Of a stretch of DNA of 64,000 bases, positions 32,945 to 43,000 are shown piece after piece. A model generated the notes under the pieces. It saw nothing but the letters and a program-made list of their open reading frames with translations, was not told the origin of the DNA and made no database searches. Location of the stretch: assembly GCA_047633195.1 (NCBI GenBank), contig JBLIEU010000001.1, positions 102,963 through 166,962 of the forward strand, in the 5' to 3' direction. Source of the DNA: JAKVAV01 sp047633195 (lineage in GTDB: Bacteria; Bacteroidota; Bacteroidia; Flavobacteriales_D; Cryomorphaceae). Position numbers and translations under genes: made by a program. The number at the start of each line of letters is the position of its first letter. Position 1 is the first letter of the stretch.

Positions 32945-33866
32945 ATTTCACCAACAAACCCCTATCCCATTTTCCTGTTTTAGCAGCAGCCAAATAAGTA
33001 GTCTCTAGGAAGTCCATCAGGGTTTTCTCGGGATTTGAAGACTTGCGCACATCATCGTATTTCAACACAAATTCGCCGAGATCTGCATACCAAAATGCCT
33101 GTTCAGGTAGCACCTTCTCTTTCGAGAAATCAGCGGGATTTGGATAGGCATAAGAATAGAAAATGGCTTCGGGGAACGAATCGGCTCCAGGCCAAAACCC
33201 GGCGCTGCTCACTTCGTGTGAATAGGCTTCCTGCATCACATCGAGCGGCATATTGGGCATTCCCCCAGGATGGAGGGGAGCTTCCCTTCCCGAAAAGCGA
33301 GTAACGGCAATATCAAATGCTCCCCAAAAAAGGTGCACGGGACTGCACTTACCGATAAACTTCGTTCGGAATTTCTGGAATACATTGTGGACACTCACTG
33401 CAGCTTGCCAATAGTTGAGCACATGCTGAACACTGTATGTACCCAGATCAGTCATGGTCTCAAAATGCGGTGCCTCTTCCAATTCATTGGGGTGTGCATA
33501 GATTTCAACTTCGATCCCTAGCTTCTTCATCGTCTCGAAAAGTCGATTGTAAAATTGCGCAACACTCAAATTCTTCAAGGATATCTTAACCGCGTCGTTG
33601 AAGGTGGATGAAACAATGAGAAGATGACTTTCAAAGTCCAATTCAATTTCAAAAATCCCATCCTTGTATGGCATGCTGCGCGTAGAGAAACCCCGAGGGC
33701 TAATGTAAAGTGTGGTATGCCAAGAATGATTTTGCCAAGGCATGGCTTTCAGCCGAACCTTCCCGACAATTTGCGCCCACATATGAAGGGTTTTGGCCGT
33801 ATCAGCCCATTCACTATAGTTGAGTTCTGGCCAAGCCGAAGGGCTGCCTTTGATGATTGTATTCAT
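32943..33866 (-). CDS. DUF5996 family protein
   Basis: A 307-residue protein recognised as DUF5996-like from WPELNYSEWADTAKTLHMWAQIVGKVRLKAMPWQNHSWHTTLYISPRGFSTRSMPY, then VFQKFRTKFIGKCSPVHLFWGAFDIAVTRFSGREAPLHPGG and a PEAIFYSYAYPNP segment. No signal peptide or membrane segment is seen. The conserved Trp/His pattern suggests ligand binding, but no function is established to my knowledge. It sits as a lone minus-strand gene beside the four-helix-bundle unit. Confidence 0.75.
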   Translation of the reverse strand: MNTIIKGSPSAWPELNYSEWADTAKTLHMWAQIVGKVRLKAMPWQNHSWHTTLYISPRGFSTRSMPYKDGIFEIELDFESHLLIVSSTFNDAVKISLKNLSVAQFYNRLFETMKKLGIEVEIYAHPNELEEAPHFETMTDLGTYSVQHVLNYWQAAVSVHNVFQKFRTKFIGKCSPVHLFWGAFDIAVTRFSGREAPLHPGGMPNMPLDVMQEAYSHEVSSAGFWPGADSFPEAIFYSYAYPNPADFSKEKVLPEQAFWYADLGEFVLKYDDVRKSSNPEKTLMDFLETTYLAAAKTGKWDRGLLVK

Positions 33867-33933
33867 GCTACAAGATTGGAATTATATATGATTCAATTAA
33901 GAATCGGACAATTAAGAATTAAGAATGAGGAAT

Positions 33934-33990
33934 GGTTGTCACACCGAGTGCCGTTCTGACGGAGGAGGAGCGGTGTATCGAGATGTCTTT
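33934..33990. repeat. dispersed repeat, 'GTCAC...GAGTGCCGTTCT...ATCGAGATG' family
   Basis: This noncoding segment shares the words TGGTTGTCAC, GAGTGCCGTTCT, GGAGGAG and TATCGAGATG with segments at 55646-55720 and 56466-56525, and more loosely with 49325-49375. It lies next to AATTAAGAAT words at 33893-33925. No hairpin or coding content explains it. Confidence 0.6.
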
Positions 33991-34047
33991 CGAGGGTGCA
34001 TAATGCTCATTTCGATATGCACAGACCTACTATTCTTCTTAAGCGCA

Positions 34048-34055
34048 TATCTTTG
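34048..34055 (+). promoter_or_regulatory. -7 promoter element before the GT-B-like gene
   Basis: TATCTTTG is an exact TAnnTTTG match ending 4 bases before a TTG at 34060. No -33 TTG is seen at the normal distance. It shows that the gene after the minus-strand insertion has its own promoter. Confidence 0.5.
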
Positions 34056-34059
34056 ATTA

Positions 34060-35388
34060 TTGCCAGATAGTTCATTCGACCGTGAATCTTGTCTGGCAAC
34101 ATTTGTAATTCTAACTTTCCTAATTGCCCTTTTTAGTTTGAAGCAAAACGAAACCAACCTTTTAAAGAACCTCGACCTCATCAACTTCTGGGAACCCTTC
34201 GGACGGGAAATCCCCGCTATGCGAGCGGGAGTGCGTGAAATTTTACTAGATCTCAAAAAGAAACAACGAGAGGTCAAGATCAATAGTGACATTGTAAAAT
34301 CGGTTCAGCCAAAAGAATTCACCAAACCTTTTGTTTTCTCATTCAACACCACCAATCAGCGCGAGGCGCTCCTTCCACTTTTTGAGGCTTTGGGAGATCA
34401 AGCCGAATTGATTTCCGAGAATGGCGACTTCACCGATGAGCTTCTACCAGACGCCTATCTCAAGTCTGAGTTTCTACAGTACTCTTCGAAGATGCTGGGA
34501 TGGCTTTACTCTTTCAAAGGAAGAGACCGCGAAGTGTTTCGGTCGAGGTACTACAACTTTTATCGCCGATTGGGGCAATACAATTATTACCTCGATGCCT
34601 TCCAACGGTCTAAAGGAACGGTGAAAGCCTATATCGCTTCAAATGATCACTCCGGGTTGAGCCAAGTAGGATTTGTTGCAGCGAGAAAAGCGGGTATTCC
34701 GACCATCTATATCCAGCATGCATCAGTAAGCGAAAGTTTCCCTCCACTCCAAGCCGATATTGCTTTCCTCGATGGCGAAGATGCCAAAAAGAAATACCTC
34801 GCCGCAGGTAAGAGCCAAACCACAATACACCTAGTCGGTTCCCTGAAATACGGCCCTTATTTGAAGAGTCGCGAGATCGATGAGTCCAAGGAATTGGTAG
34901 GTGTTTGTATCGGGATGGTTTACCATGATATAGACGAGAACTTCAAGCTCTGTGAGGAACTAGAAAAATTAGGAACGCCTCTCTGTCTGCGCTTTCACCC
35001 ATTGATGGACGAGGCGGTACAGAAGCGTTTTGCAGACAAGGGGTGGGAAATTTCCTCCAAAGAAGAAAAAGCACCCGACTTCATCCTTCGATGCGGTAGC
35101 ATCGTTTCAGGAGACAGCAATATCCTACTGGAGGCGATCATTCTAAAACGGCAACCGATCTACTTTGCCTCAACGGGCAAATCCATCGACTATTACGGAT
35201 TCGTAAAACAAGAGATCTGCAAAAAAGCCTGTTTGACTTTTAGCGAGGTCATTTCCCAAATGGAAGAAAAATTTGAACTGGGCTTTCACCGACAAAGAGC
35301 GAAGCGGTATCACGACACGCTGGGCACTGAAAACGAAGGGAAGTCTACGGAACTGGTTCTAAAGATAATAGGTGTTCAAGAAAACTAG
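34060..35388 (+). CDS. probable GT-B fold surface-polysaccharide transferase
   Basis: A 442-residue protein if the TTG at 34060 is used. The N-terminus has a hydrophobic segment (CLATFVILTFLIALFSL). The C-terminal half looks like the capsule/teichoic-type GT-B fold: IPTIYIQHASVSESFPPLQADIAFLDG, IHLVGSLKYGP, LRFHPLMDEAVQKRF and IVSGDSNILLEAIILKRQPIYF. The start is uncertain: a later TTG at 34138 would drop the hydrophobic segment, and the first in-frame ATG is at 34217. Placed downstream of the nonulosonate operon, it may use that CMP-sugar (inference). Confidence 0.65.
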   Translation: MPDSSFDRESCLATFVILTFLIALFSLKQNETNLLKNLDLINFWEPFGREIPAMRAGVREILLDLKKKQREVKINSDIVKSVQPKEFTKPFVFSFNTTNQREALLPLFEALGDQAELISENGDFTDELLPDAYLKSEFLQYSSKMLGWLYSFKGRDREVFRSRYYNFYRRLGQYNYYLDAFQRSKGTVKAYIASNDHSGLSQVGFVAARKAGIPTIYIQHASVSESFPPLQADIAFLDGEDAKKKYLAAGKSQTTIHLVGSLKYGPYLKSREIDESKELVGVCIGMVYHDIDENFKLCEELEKLGTPLCLRFHPLMDEAVQKRFADKGWEISSKEEKAPDFILRCGSIVSGDSNILLEAIILKRQPIYFASTGKSIDYYGFVKQEICKKACLTFSEVISQMEEKFELGFHRQRAKRYHDTLGTENEGKSTELVLKIIGVQEN

Positions 35389-35493
35389 ATCAATTTTTAA
35401 CACTCGGATTGCCTTGATCGAACCATCAATGACGCTTGCAGGACATTGATTGCGATTCGCCATCGACATCTTCAAAACCAACTCATTTCCGCG

Positions 35494-35501
35494 TATTTTT
35501 G
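35494..35501 (+). promoter_or_regulatory. -7 promoter element of the T9SS cargo gene
   Basis: TATTTTTG matches TAnnTTTG and ends 5 bases before the ATG at 35507. The context TTTTGGGTCAATG closely resembles TTTTGTGTCAATG before the helicase gene at 19207. Confidence 0.6.
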
Positions 35502-35506
35502 GGTCA

Positions 35507-36121
35507 ATGAAAAGTCTTCTTTCATATTTCATCGTCCTGACTTTCCTCTTAGCGCTATCATCAAAAGCTCAGGGACAAGATGGAACGGTCCAGTTGGAGT
35601 TCTCGGCGACCGAAATAAGTGGCAAAGTTTTTCTTGCTTGGACCATGAACTTTGGCCAAACCTGCAATGGCATTGATATTACTCGCTCTACCGACAAGTT
35701 GAATTTTTCAACAATTGGCGACATACAAGGAGTATGCGGCAGTCCAACCGATACAGTGAGTTATTCCTTTATCGACGAATCGCCTAATCCGAATCAAATA
35801 AACTATTACCGTCTTACGCTAGGAAACCTCGGCCCATCTCAAACGCTGTCGGTAGAAATTATCAACTTGGAAGGGACAGGTTATCAAGTCAGACCGAATC
35901 CTATTATTGAGCAGGGCAGGATTTATTTCGACAATGACCGTAGCGAGGAGCACGGACTAACGCTATTTTCTGTGAATGGATTAGCGATCAAAGAGCTCAC
36001 GACTAGAAGCGACTTTTTCGAAATAAACACATCTGACTTGCCCGCAGGGCTTTACATTTTTAGAATCGAAAACAACCAAGGTGCAGATAAGGCGGCTGGG
36101 AAGCTATTGGTGGCGAAGTAA
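35507..36121 (+). CDS. small secreted protein with T9SS type A sorting domain
   Basis: A 204-residue protein. The signal peptide is MKSLLSYFIVLTFLLALSSKAQ; the body is a beta-rich domain (VQLEFSATEISGKVFLAWTM...YYRLTLGN). The C-terminal ~75 residues are a typical T9SS sorting domain (YQVRPNPI, LTLFSVNGLAIKELT, FEINTSDLPAGLYIFRIEN, AAGKLLVAK). It should be exported by Sec and then T9SS to the surface or medium. The in-frame ATG-like codon at 35450 would add 19 residues before the signal peptide and lies upstream of the promoter, so 35507 is chosen. The binding role is unknown. Confidence 0.85.
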   Translation: MKSLLSYFIVLTFLLALSSKAQGQDGTVQLEFSATEISGKVFLAWTMNFGQTCNGIDITRSTDKLNFSTIGDIQGVCGSPTDTVSYSFIDESPNPNQINYYRLTLGNLGPSQTLSVEIINLEGTGYQVRPNPIIEQGRIYFDNDRSEEHGLTLFSVNGLAIKELTTRSDFFEINTSDLPAGLYIFRIENNQGADKAAGKLLVAK

Positions 36122-36215
36122 GCGAGCTTCGCTAATGTGAAGGCCCCACTAAGAAATTATTCCTCGATATTCCTTTGGCAACTATTCTATTCCTTAGCTT
36201 TAAGCACTGGCATTT

Positions 36216-38246
36216 ATGGAAACGTCCCTACCCTTTATCGACAGAGATCTTAGTTGGTTATCCTTCAACGAACGCGTTCTGCTTGAAGCAGAAAAACCCT
36301 ACACACCAGTCATTGAAAAGCTTCGATTTCTGGCCATTTATTCGAGTAATCTGGATGAATTCTACCGCGTTCGAGTGGCGGCATTCCAAAGAGCCGTTTC
36401 CGATGCCAAAGGCAAACCTGAAGACATCGAAGAAGTGAAGCTGCTGCTCATTAAGATTCAGAAAACAGTCGATACACAACAGAGAAAGTTCGGTAAAATA
36501 TATAGGGAAACTGTGCTACCTGAACTGGAGGCGCAGGGCATAAAAATTTGGCGAGACAATCAACTAGACTTAGATCAGACAGCTTTTCTTTTGAGGTACT
36601 TCCAAACCAAGGTCAGGGGCTTGATCCATTTTCAGGAAGAACCAGTATTTCTAGAAAATAGAATGCTGTATTTGGCAGTTTCTATTGAAGATAAAGCAGG
36701 TGAACAGCGCGTGATCTATGTCAATATTCCAACTGAATCGAATCGCTTTATCGCATATCCATCAAGCGATGAGAAAACCTTCATCTTCTTGGATGACCTT
36801 ATTCGAATCCACTTGCCTTTGCTATTTCCTGATCATCAAGTTCTGTCGTCTTATTCCATAAAAATGAACCGCGATGCCGAGCTGTACTTAGAAGACGAAT
36901 ACCGCGGAGACTTGAAGAAAAAGATTCTGAAGAGTCTTTCTAAACGTTCAGGCGGCGCACCTTCAAGGCTATTGGTCGACGAGCGAATGCCACAGGAACT
37001 CCGAGAAAAAGTAGGACAGTCTCTGGGATTGGAAACACATCGATTTATAGAAGGTGCGCGCTACCACAATTTCTCTGATTTCTTCGGGTTTAAGAATCCG
37101 TTTGGATCTGAATTGGAATATCCCCGACTGAAGGAAATACGAATAGAAGCCTTTGAGAAGGCCACTTCACTCTTGGATTTAATTGAAAAAGGTGATCAAC
37201 TCCTTCACTTTCCATACCAGCCTTACGACTATGTTTTGCGACTGTTCAATGAAGCTGCAACAGATCACAGCATCACAGAGATTAGAGCCACGATGTACCG
37301 CATGTCTTCTTCTTCGGCTATTGCCAAAGCCTTTATTTCTGCCGCCAAAAATGGAAAGAAGGTAGTCGTCTTCATAGAGCTCAAAGCCCGTTTTGATGAG
37401 GCCAATAACATCGAGTGGTCAGAAAAAATGAAGGCTGCAGGTGTAAAGATTATTTACAGCATTCCCGACATTAAAGTCCATGCCAAGGTGGCTCTGTTCA
37501 CCCGCCAGAAGATGGGCCGGGCAACACAAATCGCTTTTTACGGAACGGGGAATTTCAATGAAAAAACAGCCGCGATTTACACTGACCATGCGCTTCTCAC
37601 GGCAAATCCAGTCTTAAACAACGAACTCGATCAACTGCTCAAGCACTTGGAAGATGGGAAAGTAAAACCCAATCCATCAAACCTGCTCATAGCAGGCTTT
37701 AATATGGTAAAGAGATTCTCTCAGTTGGTAGATCGTGAGATCGCTTTTGCTAGACGTGGAGTGAAAGCCGAAATTACGATCAAACTAAATAATCTTGAAG
37801 ACAAGTCGATGATTCGCAAGCTTTACGAAGCTGCAGCCAATGGAGTAAAAGTCAACCTGATCATTCGCGGAGTCTGCTGCTTGCGACCCGATGCAAATGA
37901 GCACATTGAAGTGACTCGAGTGGTAGGCAGATTCTTGGAACACGGCAGGGTTTTCTACTTCAAAAATGGTGGTAAGCATAAACTATCCATGGGATCGGCT
38001 GATTGGATGAAGCGGAATTTACACTCCAGAATAGAAGTGGTTTTTCCAATTCTCGACAAAGCACTGCAAGAAGAAATGATGAAGCTACTAGACATTCAGC
38101 AGTCAGCACACCGAGGTACGGCATTTCTAGATGGTGATTTGACCAATCAGTTTCCTTTCGAAGAAGTTTCGGAGGTTACGGCTCAAGAAGAATTTTACAA
38201 ATTCCTTACCACCAAAGAAGCCTCGGATCAAGCAGTAAAAATTTAG
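36216..38246 (+). CDS. ppk1: polyphosphate kinase 1
   Basis: This enzyme makes polyphosphate from ATP; 676 residues. The N-terminal domain begins METSLPFIDRDLSWLSFNERVL with SSNLDEFYRVRVAAF. The head domain and two catalytic PLD-like domains follow: KVHAKVALF with His422 (the phosphorylated His equivalent) and FYGTGNFNEKTAAIYTDHALLTANP. Near the C-terminus are IRGVCCLRPD and SRIEVVFPI. A weak -7-like TAGCTTTA sits at 36195-36202. The end overlaps the convergent PAP2 gene by 4 bases, a phosphate-related neighbour. Confidence 0.95.
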   Translation: METSLPFIDRDLSWLSFNERVLLEAEKPYTPVIEKLRFLAIYSSNLDEFYRVRVAAFQRAVSDAKGKPEDIEEVKLLLIKIQKTVDTQQRKFGKIYRETVLPELEAQGIKIWRDNQLDLDQTAFLLRYFQTKVRGLIHFQEEPVFLENRMLYLAVSIEDKAGEQRVIYVNIPTESNRFIAYPSSDEKTFIFLDDLIRIHLPLLFPDHQVLSSYSIKMNRDAELYLEDEYRGDLKKKILKSLSKRSGGAPSRLLVDERMPQELREKVGQSLGLETHRFIEGARYHNFSDFFGFKNPFGSELEYPRLKEIRIEAFEKATSLLDLIEKGDQLLHFPYQPYDYVLRLFNEAATDHSITEIRATMYRMSSSSAIAKAFISAAKNGKKVVVFIELKARFDEANNIEWSEKMKAAGVKIIYSIPDIKVHAKVALFTRQKMGRATQIAFYGTGNFNEKTAAIYTDHALLTANPVLNNELDQLLKHLEDGKVKPNPSNLLIAGFNMVKRFSQLVDREIAFARRGVKAEITIKLNNLEDKSMIRKLYEAAANGVKVNLIIRGVCCLRPDANEHIEVTRVVGRFLEHGRVFYFKNGGKHKLSMGSADWMKRNLHSRIEVVFPILDKALQEEMMKLLDIQQSAHRGTAFLDGDLTNQFPFEEVSEVTAQEEFYKFLTTKEASDQAVKI

Positions 38247-39028
38247 AACCGCAGCCCTGCAAAAACACCAACCGTACCTTCACTGTAAGTAGGCATCAAG
38301 GTGAGACCTTGAATCTTTATGGTGCGTTTGCACCCGTGAGTCAAGTATGCCAGATTGGTTACCAGAATTCCAATTCCCGCTCCAAACAGCACATCGCTGA
38401 GGTAATGCTTGTCGTTCAATATCCTCAAGGCTCCCACTGATCCTGCGACGGCATAACCTCCTATAGAATACCACGGACTCAAATGCCCGTATTCTTTGTG
38501 CAAGAAAGTAGCAGAGATAAATGCTTGTGCCGTATGTCCAGACGGGAAGGACTCATCGTTCTCCCGATTTGGTCGAACACGGTTGGTCGCCAATTTTAAA
38601 GGCGTAACGACCAAAAAACCCATTATTTCAGCTTTGAGTAAAATAGCCGTTTGATCTCTTAAACTATGGGTCCCCTTCACTCCTGCAAGCTGCAGACCGT
38701 ATACCGCAGCGATGGGCGCAAATATTAAGAAGTCGTCAGCCAATGTGCTGAACTCAGGGAAATTTCGATTTCGAGCATCCTCAAAGGCATTATCGCTCCA
38801 TACTTCATTATCGGTAAAAGCGATTCCACCTGCTACAAAAAATGCTGCTGGTGCAATAAGGGACCTACGAAACTCAGCCTTTCTCTCTTCCAATGAAAGA
38901 GTCTGGTAGAGCCCCTCCTCATTGCTATGCTCGGCTCCTTCTTGAGCAGAGATACACTGTGAAAATAAGAGGAGAAAAAAGAAGCAAGACCAAGTGATAA
39001 CCTTGACTTTCAAAACAAGCTTTATCAA
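38243..39028 (-). CDS. PAP2 family membrane phosphatase
   Basis: A 261-residue exported or membrane protein with a signal-like N-terminus (VITWSCFFFLLLFSQCISA). The acid-phosphatase triad is complete: KLATNRVRPN (C1), SFPSGHTAQAF (C2) and LRILNDKHYLSDVLFGAGIG (C3). Typical substrates are lipid phosphates such as undecaprenyl pyrophosphate or phosphatidic acid. A C-terminal Phe (GLRF end) and short beta segments are compatible with outer-membrane association, as seen in other Bacteroidota PAP2 proteins (inference). Confidence 0.88.
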   Translation of the reverse strand: MIKLVLKVKVITWSCFFFLLLFSQCISAQEGAEHSNEEGLYQTLSLEERKAEFRRSLIAPAAFFVAGGIAFTDNEVWSDNAFEDARNRNFPEFSTLADDFLIFAPIAAVYGLQLAGVKGTHSLRDQTAILLKAEIMGFLVVTPLKLATNRVRPNRENDESFPSGHTAQAFISATFLHKEYGHLSPWYSIGGYAVAGSVGALRILNDKHYLSDVLFGAGIGILVTNLAYLTHGCKRTIKIQGLTLMPTYSEGTVGVFAGLRF

Positions 39029-39202
39029 ACTGTATTTTTTTTTTTGCGAGAACGTCTAGTGTGATGATAGGAACGCAATTGAGTTACAAAAGTTATAGTT
39101 CCCAAAAGAAGTTCGATGTAATGTCAAAATGACGACAAACTTAAGCTTAAGAGAATCTACCTAAAACGCTAACTTCACCTTTCAAAATCCTTAACGCGGC
39201 CC

Positions 39203-40057
39203 ATGCCGAAACACTTCCCCACTTTCGCTTTTATTCTTACCCATGTATTGCTTCAATGCCAATCACCCCAGTCAGAGGTGAAGGACTTATTGCCCTACCG
39301 TTTTGCTAAGCCTGACAAAACCTTTGAGCTGGACAAAGACCTTCGGGAAATATCGGGTTTGGCCTGGTGGGGTGCCGACACCTTAGTAGCCATCGAAGAT
39401 GAAAGCGCTACGATCTACTTCCTTTCGGCAAAAGATGGGAGTATTCTCAAAAAAACCGATTTCGGCGAGAAGGGAGATTACGAAGGAATTGCGGTGAATG
39501 AAAAAACCATTTACGTGTTGAAAAGCGAGGGAGACATCTTTCGGGTGAAGCATCCCTTACGGGAAAAATCAAAAGCAGAAAAAAACGAAACAGCACTTTC
39601 AAAAGGTGATGATGCCGAGGGATTGTGCTACCATAAGGCGAGTAACTCACTCTTGATTGCCACCAAAGAAGAAGGAGACCACAAAGGAAAGCGCGTGATT
39701 TACCCACTTGAAATCGGAGGGAAAGACATCAAAAAGGAACCATTCCTTCTGATCGATGAAGAAGAACTTTTGGCAGCATCGCACACCAAGTATGGCGACC
39801 GATTTGGCAGTAGCTTTAAGCCTTCGGGAATAGCTGTCCACCCTCTCAACGGAGATCTGTACATTGTATCTGCGGCCAATCACTTGCTCGCAGTTTACGA
39901 TAAGAACAACCAGCTCAAAGAGGTGATTCGCTTACCCAAGTCTTATGCTGATCAGACAGAAGGGGTTTGTTTTGCTCCCGATGGCAGTCTGTTTATTTCT
40001 ACAGAAGGTGGCGAAGAAAAAGGAAAGATAGTGGTGTTGAAAATGAAGAATAAATGA
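39203..40057 (+). CDS. SdiA-regulated/phytase-like beta-propeller lipoprotein
   Basis: A 284-residue lipoprotein with signal MPKHFPTFAFILTHVLLQC. The body resembles the SdiA-regulated domain family, a beta-propeller related to phytase-like and esterase-like proteins: LREISGLAWWGADTLVAIEDESATIYFLSAKDGSI, GDYEGIAVNEKTIYVLKSEGDIF, GDDAEGLCYHKASNSLLIATKE, FKPSGIAVHPLNGDLYIVSAANHLLAVYD, QTEGVCFAPDGSLFISTEGGEEKG. Its stop overlaps the next gene's ATG, so it is coupled to the metallophosphoesterase fusion and may act with it on phosphorylated substrates (inference). Confidence 0.8.
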   Translation: MPKHFPTFAFILTHVLLQCQSPQSEVKDLLPYRFAKPDKTFELDKDLREISGLAWWGADTLVAIEDESATIYFLSAKDGSILKKTDFGEKGDYEGIAVNEKTIYVLKSEGDIFRVKHPLREKSKAEKNETALSKGDDAEGLCYHKASNSLLIATKEEGDHKGKRVIYPLEIGGKDIKKEPFLLIDEEELLAASHTKYGDRFGSSFKPSGIAVHPLNGDLYIVSAANHLLAVYDKNNQLKEVIRLPKSYADQTEGVCFAPDGSLFISTEGGEEKGKIVVLKMKNK

Positions 40058-43000
40058 AGAAATCGGCACTCCTTTTTTTACTAGTTGTCTTTTTGGGTTC
40101 GGCTTGTGATACTACGAAAGACTTGGTTCAAAAGAATTACCCATCCCAGGAGCTTTCCACCGACTTAGAACCTGAGCAAACGATATTCCTGATCGGAGAT
40201 GCGGGATCGCCCGATTCTTTTCCAGTAGAACCCTCATTGGCTTTGCTTCAAAAGAAAATGGGAGAAGTGGATCAAAAGAATTCTTCGGTCGTGTTTCTCG
40301 GCGATAATATTTACCCCTCGGGCCTTCACAAGAAGAAGCACTCGAAGCGTGCCCAAGACGAAGCGAGCATTAACACCCAGCTGGACATCCTAAACGATTA
40401 CGAGGGGCGAATCGTTTTCCTTCCGGGAAACCACGATTGGAAAAAAGGAAAAGGCGAGGGTGATCAATTCATCAAACGGCAAGAGCGGTATGTGGAGAAG
40501 TACCTCGATAAAGGCAACGTGTTCCTGCCCGATGGCGGGTGTCCAGGCCCAGTTGAAATTCGACTTTCCGAACGACTCACTTGGATCATTATTGACACTC
40601 AATGGTGGCTGCACGAAGGGGACAAGCCTCACGGCGATCAAGACGATTGCGACGTGTATAGCGAAGACGAATTTCTACAACAGGTAGAAGATGTACTCAA
40701 GAAAAACCGCAACAATCAAGTCATTATTTCAGGGCACCATCCGCTTCATAGCAATGGAAATCACGGAGGCTATTTCCCTGTAAAAGATCACCTCTTTCCA
40801 CTGACTAAACTGAACAAGAATCTTTATATTCCCTTGCCTATCATTGGTAGCATTTATCCTCTTTACCGCACCCTCATTGGCGATATTCAAGACATTCCAC
40901 ACTACAAGTACACAGCGCTAGTCAACTCGCTAACCACCCTTTTTGATGGCTACGACGACATCGTTTACACCTCGGGGCACGAGCACAACTTGCAGTATCA
41001 GCAGCACAACACGGCTCACTTCGTGGTAAGCGGATCGGGGTCCAAACGAAGCTTCCTGCGCAAGAATAAAGACCTGACTTACGGAAAGGCCGACAAGGGA
41101 TTCGCAAAGCTTTCCTATTTCCCGAACGGAGACCTGTGGCTCGAATTCTTTTCGCCAAACGCAGAGAATGCAGACCAGGCGACTTATCGGGCTCAGCTCA
41201 GGAATGGCCATCGACAACTGGAAATAACGGCTCGCGCTAAACAAACTGTGGAGAAAAACGATAGCCTCGTTACGGTGATTCCCGGTGGAGATTACTACCA
41301 CACCAGCAAATTAAAAAATGTGGTGATGGGCAAGCTTTACCGCGACGTATGGAGAGCACCTATTGACGTGCCTGTGATCAACCTTGCGAAAGAACACGGC
41401 GGACTCACGCCTATAAAACGAGGAGGAGGAATGCAGTCGAAATCCCTTCGACTGCAAGCTCCCGACGGAAAGCAATACGTTCTTCGTTCAATCCAAAAGT
41501 TTCCAGCCACCATTTTACCCAACGAATTGCAGCAAACATTCGTCAAGGAGATTATCCAAGATGTGATCGCCGCCTCACATCCCTATGCCTCTATCACAGT
41601 AAGCCCAATGGCGAATGCTGCTGGAGTTTACCACACCAATCCAAAATTGGTTTACGTCCCCGATGATACTCTCTTGGGGCCTTTTCAAAACGAATTTGCC
41701 AATTTGCTATGCCTCTACGAAGAGCGTCCCGACGATGACCAGAGCGATGAGGCCTCTTTTGGCTATTCCAAAGATGTGGAAAGCTCATCAAAAGTGATCG
41801 AGGAAATCAGAGAAGACTACGACCACAAAGTGGATGCTGAATCCTTCTTGCGGGCGCGTCTTTTTGATTTGGTTATTGGCGATTGGGATCGCCACGACGA
41901 CCAATGGCGCTGGGCAAGTTTTAAAGAAAACGGTCAGACCATTTATCGACCTATTCCACGAGACCGCGATCAAGTATTCTACAAGGTGGATGGCATACTC
42001 CCAAATATCATTAACAATAAGCCCATCGACCGAAGGTTCCAACCTTTCGAAGAGGAGATCAAAGACATGCCGGGGATGAACTTCAACGGGAAGTACGTCG
42101 ACCGAGCTTACCTCGACGAGCTGGAGTGGAAAGCTTGGGAGGCCATGTGCGACACGCTGCAGGCGGCACTAACCGATTCCGTTTTCCATGCTGGATTGGC
42201 GCTATTTCCCGATACGGCAATGGCATTGGACGGAGACCGCATCTTCAAAACCCTTCAAATTCACCGCGCCAAGCTAAAAGAGTTCGCACGTGAGTACTAC
42301 GAAATCCTAGCTAAGGAAGTGGACATCGTAGGGACTTACCGCGAAGAGTATTTTGAAATCATTCGTATGAATGACGATTCAACGCAAGTGAGAATCTATC
42401 GCAAAAAGAATAAAAAAGACGAGAAGAAAGGGGATAAGATTATCTACGAGCGCATCTTCTTGACAGATGAAACAAAGGAGATTCGAATCTACGGATTGGA
42501 CAACGACGATGTCTATGTATTGGAGGGAGAAGTCAACAAAGGTCCGCTGATTCGCATCATCGGTGGAGCCGATGAAGATCGCTACATCAATCACTCCAAC
42601 GTAAAGGGCATCGGCCGCAAGCTGGAAGTGCACGACACCCGAGAAAAGAAGAAGAAAAACAGAAATGACTTTGATCTAGGGAAAGACAGCAGGCTCTATT
42701 TAGTACATAATGATGACGAGGTAGTCTATGAAAGAAAAGCCTTTTTATACGACATTTTTGCGCCCTTGCCATCTATAGGATTCAACCCTGATGATGGATT
42801 ATTCCTTGGCGGAGGCTTCCTTTTTACCAAATATGGTTTCAACCGAGACCCGTATCGCTACCGCCATTTTTTCATGGGCCAGTACGCGATCGCCACGGGA
42901 GCCTTCAACTTTGACTACCGATTCGATTACCGATCAATTTTTCATTCCAAATGGGATTTTGTGGGAAGGCTTGAGATCAAAGCGCCTGACTACCTCTTTA